A stretch of DNA of 64,000 nt from Nesterenkonia sandarakina. Lineage in GTDB: Bacteria; Actinomycetota; Actinomycetes; Actinomycetales; Micrococcaceae. Both the position numbers and the translations under genes were made by a program. Location of the stretch: contig NZ_PVTY01000002.1 in the NCBI RefSeq assembly GCF_003003175.1, positions 162,170-226,169 on the forward strand, in the 5' to 3' direction. The notes under the pieces are model-generated. The model saw nothing but the letters and a program-made list of their open reading frames with translations. It made no database searches and was not told where the DNA came from. Numbering within the stretch: position 1 is the first letter of the stretch; each line of letters opens with the position of its first letter. This document shows positions 61,285 through 64,000 of the stretch, in pieces.

Positions 61285-62526
61285 CTAGGCGAAGGCCGAG
61301 TACCCGGTCAGGTCGCGCCCGATGATCAGGCTCTGCACGGACTCGGTGCCTTCATAGGTATGGATCGCCTCGATGTCGGCCATATGGCGCGGAACCTTGT
61401 TCTTGAGCAGGATCCCGTTGCCGCCGAGCATGTCCCGGGCGACCTGGGCGATCGCCCGGGCCTTGCGGGTGTTGTGATACTTCGCCAGAGAGGCCTGTGG
61501 GCCGGTGAGCGTGCCGGCCATATCGCGCTCGGTCACCTGGCGCACATGCAGCTGCATCGAGGTCAGCTCTGAGACCATCCAGGTCAGGCGCTCCTGGACC
61601 AGCTGGAAGCTGGCCAGCGGGCGGCTGAACTGCTCGCGCTGCTTCGAATAGCTCAGGGCCGCCTCCACCAGTGCCGAGGCATGCCCGACGGCGGACCAGG
61701 CGACTCCCAGCCGGGTCGCGAAGAGCACCTTGGAGGCGTCTTTGAACGTCTTGGCGCCTGGCAGCACGGCGTGGGCGGGAACCTCGACGTCTTCGTACTG
61801 GATCAACGCCTGGTGGATCGCCCGGAGTGAGGCCTTGCCCTGGATCACCTCGGCTCGATAGCCGCGGGTGTCCTGGTCGACCAGGAAGCAGCGGACGTTA
61901 CCGTCATGGACACCGCCGACGACCCGGGCCCAGGTGAAGGTCAGACCGCCGGACGCGCCGTTGCCGATCCACTTCTTGGCGCCATTGATCACGTAGTAGC
62001 CGGAGTCTTCATCCCCGACCAGCCGGGCAGTGGTCTCCAACGAGACCGAGTCCGAGCCGTGCGTGGGCTCCGTGAGCGCGAAGGACCCCAGCGTCTCGGC
62101 GGTGGCCAGCTTGGTCAGATGCTCCGCCTTCTGGTCCGCGGAGCCGAAGTACGCCAGGGTGCGCAGCGCGAGCCCGCCCTGGACGGCCAGGGCGGTGCCC
62201 AGTGAGCCGTCTGCCCGGGAGGTCTCCATGTTCACCAGCCCGGCGGCCATCGGGGAGAGGGTCTCCATGGACGCCTCGGAGACGTCGACCCCGTCGGTCA
62301 GCAGTCCCAGCCCACCGGCCTTGCGGACCAGGTCCACCGGGTATTCGGCGTGCTCCCAGTGCTGCGCCATCCGGGTCTCCAGCCCTGCGGAGAACTCGCG
62401 GGCGCGAGCCCACCACTGTCGATCTGCCGCGGGGAGATCATCAAAGACCCCGTAGTAGTCGAGGTCCTGTGCGGTGGAGACGTCGTAGATCGGATCAACC
62501 GAGGCATCGGGGGCGTGATGTGTCAT
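61285..62526 (-). CDS. Acyl-CoA dehydrogenase (glutaryl-CoA dehydrogenase-like)
   Basis: A 413-residue flavoenzyme. GSFALTEPTHGSDSVSLETTA (about residues 150-170) binds FAD, YVINGAKKWIGNGASGGLTFTWARV is the middle-domain block, and AIHTYEGTESVQSLIIGRDLTG near the end carries the catalytic Glu in TYEGT as in the glutaryl-CoA dehydrogenase group. It takes two electrons from the alpha-beta bond of an acyl-CoA; short or dicarboxylic chains are likely but not proven. ATG 62526 (MTHHAPDASVD) is preferred to 62535. Confidence 0.9.
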   Translation of the reverse strand: MTHHAPDASVDPIYDVSTAQDLDYYGVFDDLPAADRQWWARAREFSAGLETRMAQHWEHAEYPVDLVRKAGGLGLLTDGVDVSEASMETLSPMAAGLVNMETSRADGSLGTALAVQGGLALRTLAYFGSADQKAEHLTKLATAETLGSFALTEPTHGSDSVSLETTARLVGDEDSGYYVINGAKKWIGNGASGGLTFTWARVVGGVHDGNVRCFLVDQDTRGYRAEVIQGKASLRAIHQALIQYEDVEVPAHAVLPGAKTFKDASKVLFATRLGVAWSAVGHASALVEAALSYSKQREQFSRPLASFQLVQERLTWMVSELTSMQLHVRQVTERDMAGTLTGPQASLAKYHNTRKARAIAQVARDMLGGNGILLKNKVPRHMADIEAIHTYEGTESVQSLIIGRDLTGYSAFA

Positions 62527-62600
62527 GGCACACATGTTACTCGATAGTCACAACCAGCGGGAGCATAGTTGCGTCTGCAAACTGTGGACAAAAGTCCACT

Positions 62601-62780
62601 AGTCAGGCGATGGTGCATGCCGGATATACTGATACTGGACGTGCATCAGTGGTGCACGATTCAGGGAGAGGCGCCAGCCTCGAGGCGTTCCGAGTTACGG
62701 TGCAAGGGTTCGGAGCGGGACCTCGGCTGATGCCAGTGCTCGGACGGTGGGAACGGCACCGTCCGAGCCTCTCTGTTTCT
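62601..62780 (+). ncRNA. Candidate small RNA between two minus-strand genes
   Basis: The 261-base gap 62527-62787 has no protein gene on the plus strand that resembles anything. On the plus strand a -10-like TATACT is at 62625-62630, and the repeat GTGGAC (62584-62589)-AAAA-GTCCAC (62594-62599) lies upstream. GTGCA-N7-TGCAC is at 62641-62657. The strong hairpin GCTCGGACGGTG (62738-62749)/CACCGTCCGAGC (62757-62768) is followed by CTCTCTGTTTCTG, like a terminator. A transcript of about 140 bases would fit. Alternatively the hairpin terminates the histidine kinase gene read from the other strand. Confidence 0.4.
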
Positions 62781-62787
62781 GGGGGTC

Positions 62788-63957
62788 TCATCGCAGCCGC
62801 AGCTTGATGCCGGAGACCTGCACGCTCCAGATGCCCTTGGCGGGTGAGCCTGCCTCGATCGTGCCGCCATAGGTCGCCGCGCGATCCTCCATGCTGATCA
62901 GCCCGGTCCCCGATGTTGCATGCTTCGGCGCTGGTGTCTGAGCAGGGTCGGTCCGGTTGGTCACAGCGAGGTCTACGGTGGCCTCCTTGACCTCGAGCTC
63001 GATGGTGCAGTCGTTGAGGCCCTGGCCGCGTGCGCCGTGCTTGACCACGTTCGTGGTGCACTCCTGCAGAATGCGGTACAGACAGGCCTCCACGGACTGT
63101 GAGATCGAGCTGAGGTCCCCGTGCACCGAGGTCTCGACCGTGAAGCCCAGGTCTTCGAGGCGCTCGGTGAAGCGCTGGAGCCCCGACTCCAGATCCAGCT
63201 CCGGCGCATCGCCGGGGGCGGCGCCGATGATGTTCTCGCGCTGCAGCACCAGCAGCACGCGTCGGAGATCGTGAAGCGCGGCGCTGGCGGACTGAGAGAT
63301 CTGTGACAGCGCCGCGGCACGCGATTCCGGCGTCCCGGTGGCGGCGGCGACCTGCGTCTGCATGGAAATCACAGTGAGGTCGTGAGCCAGTATGTCGTGG
63401 AGGTCCCTCGCGATCGAACGGCGTTCACCCGCAAGGGCTTCTTCATGAGTAGCTTGCAGCCTTACCAACTCCCTCTCCGTCGACAGGCGCGACGCAAGTT
63501 GTCTTCTCGTCGCCCGCCCAATCAGGTAGGAGACAGTCATGAGCATGGCTGCGGAGAGTCCGTATCCCGCAGCCAGGACGGGGTCGCTCTGCACCGCTCC
63601 GAGAATGGCTGAAAAACAAAGGGTAGCCAGCAGGTATACGCGTCGAACCCAAGATGAGCAGTAGAGCGCACTGAACCCTGAGAACAGGATCAGCAGTGGG
63701 AGAGTTTCGAAAGGCGAGCTGGCGAGCATTCCAGCCACAGCACCGCCGAGCGCCGCAAGAGCCCCCGCCGCGGGGTGCAGCCAGAACATCGCGACGGTGA
63801 GAATCCAGACTAGGTATCCGAACTGGACTGTCTGGACCAATGGGCCGGGGGTCATGATCAACGCCAGTGAGACGTCTACACAGATCCAGCCGATCGTAGC
63901 CAGCGTCAGGATGTTGAGGACTCGACGGCTTGGCGTCACATCACTGGAAAACGTCAC
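62788..63957 (-). CDS. NarL-type sensor histidine kinase
   Basis: A 389-residue membrane kinase. About five helices (residues 12-140) precede a HisKA_3 dimerisation region with the phospho-accepting His in ERRSIARDLHDILAHDLTVISMQ (about 178-200). An HATPase region follows with the N box ILQECTTNVVKHGARG (about 290-305) and the G box HATSGTGLISMEDRAATYGG. The cognate response regulator is not downstream: the next genes to the left are the acyl-CoA dehydrogenase and the glycine cluster. It may lie to the right of the window. Confidence 0.88.
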   Translation of the reverse strand: MTFSSDVTPSRRVLNILTLATIGWICVDVSLALIMTPGPLVQTVQFGYLVWILTVAMFWLHPAAGALAALGGAVAGMLASSPFETLPLLILFSGFSALYCSSWVRRVYLLATLCFSAILGAVQSDPVLAAGYGLSAAMLMTVSYLIGRATRRQLASRLSTERELVRLQATHEEALAGERRSIARDLHDILAHDLTVISMQTQVAAATGTPESRAAALSQISQSASAALHDLRRVLLVLQRENIIGAAPGDAPELDLESGLQRFTERLEDLGFTVETSVHGDLSSISQSVEACLYRILQECTTNVVKHGARGQGLNDCTIELEVKEATVDLAVTNRTDPAQTPAPKHATSGTGLISMEDRAATYGGTIEAGSPAKGIWSVQVSGIKLRLR

Positions 63958-64000
63958 GCTTCAGAATACGACGAATCCAGGCGCTTAGTTCAGCATCCGA

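Overview
The window is a GC-rich, densely coded stretch of an actinobacterial chromosome. GatCAB, CIRCE-controlled groES-groEL, a guaB plus GuaB3 pair, NAD-dependent ligase with BRCT, a RamB-type acetate regulator, an Rv2629-like eRF1-fold protein, a LytR_C protein and a short actinobacterial SRP RNA point to Micrococcales. A member of Micrococcaceae (Nesterenkonia/Arthrobacter-like) is my guess; no 16S is present to prove it. I see no insertion sequence, prophage, integrase or CRISPR array.

Layout. 1-6.1 kb: end of a class III cyclase, a PP2C phosphatase, an Rv2629-like protein and gatCAB. 6.1-14.3 kb: AGCS amino-acid/cation symporter, GNAT, inositol monophosphatase, ligA, fructosamine kinase, LMW-PTP and a CPBP membrane protein. 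14.3-19.4 kb: groEL/groES with a perfect CIRCE, then guaB-guaB3, closed by a 71-nt palindrome. 19.4-28.7 kb: secreted nuclease with chitin-binding-like modules, a Cys-rich peptide behind a CsoR-like operator, tRNA-Ser(GGA), gluQRS, a quinone-oxidoreductase-like enzyme, a 2-oxo acid decarboxylase, SRP RNA and small envelope proteins. 28.7-33.2 kb: glyoxylate-shunt locus with aceA, a severely truncated malate-synthase-like ORF, and ramB.

33.2-48.9 kb holds the most interesting system, a two-part 5-oxoproline/lactam locus. The first part is pxpA, a fused pxpB-pxpC, a biotin carboxylase-BCCP protein and a GntR/FCD regulator. The second part is an NRAMP-like transporter lacking the metal-binding motifs and a DUF1445 (D-glutamate cyclase-type) protein. 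The two parts are about 4 kb apart, separated by opposite-strand genes, but share the palindrome TTGTTGAACAA. It lies once before pxpA. Before the transporter there is an exact copy in the promoter spacer plus a variant, TTGTTCCACAA. The sites fit the FadR/FCD consensus TNGTNNNACNA, so the local GntR protein is the natural candidate regulator. A second KipA gene, with a shortened KipI segment, lies at 47.6 kb.

48.9-64 kb: DUF368 transporter, small membrane protein, beta-propeller protein, ridA divergent from an HxlR regulator, methyltransferase, M23-like protein, FAD oxidoreductase, a tandem glycine riboswitch driving gcvP-gcvT-sdaA (no gcvH), an acyl-CoA dehydrogenase, an intergenic candidate small RNA and a sensor histidine kinase. 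The glycine cluster would take glycine to C1 units and, via serine, to pyruvate; the aceA locus serves acetate use; the 5-oxoproline locus would return cyclised glutamate to metabolism.
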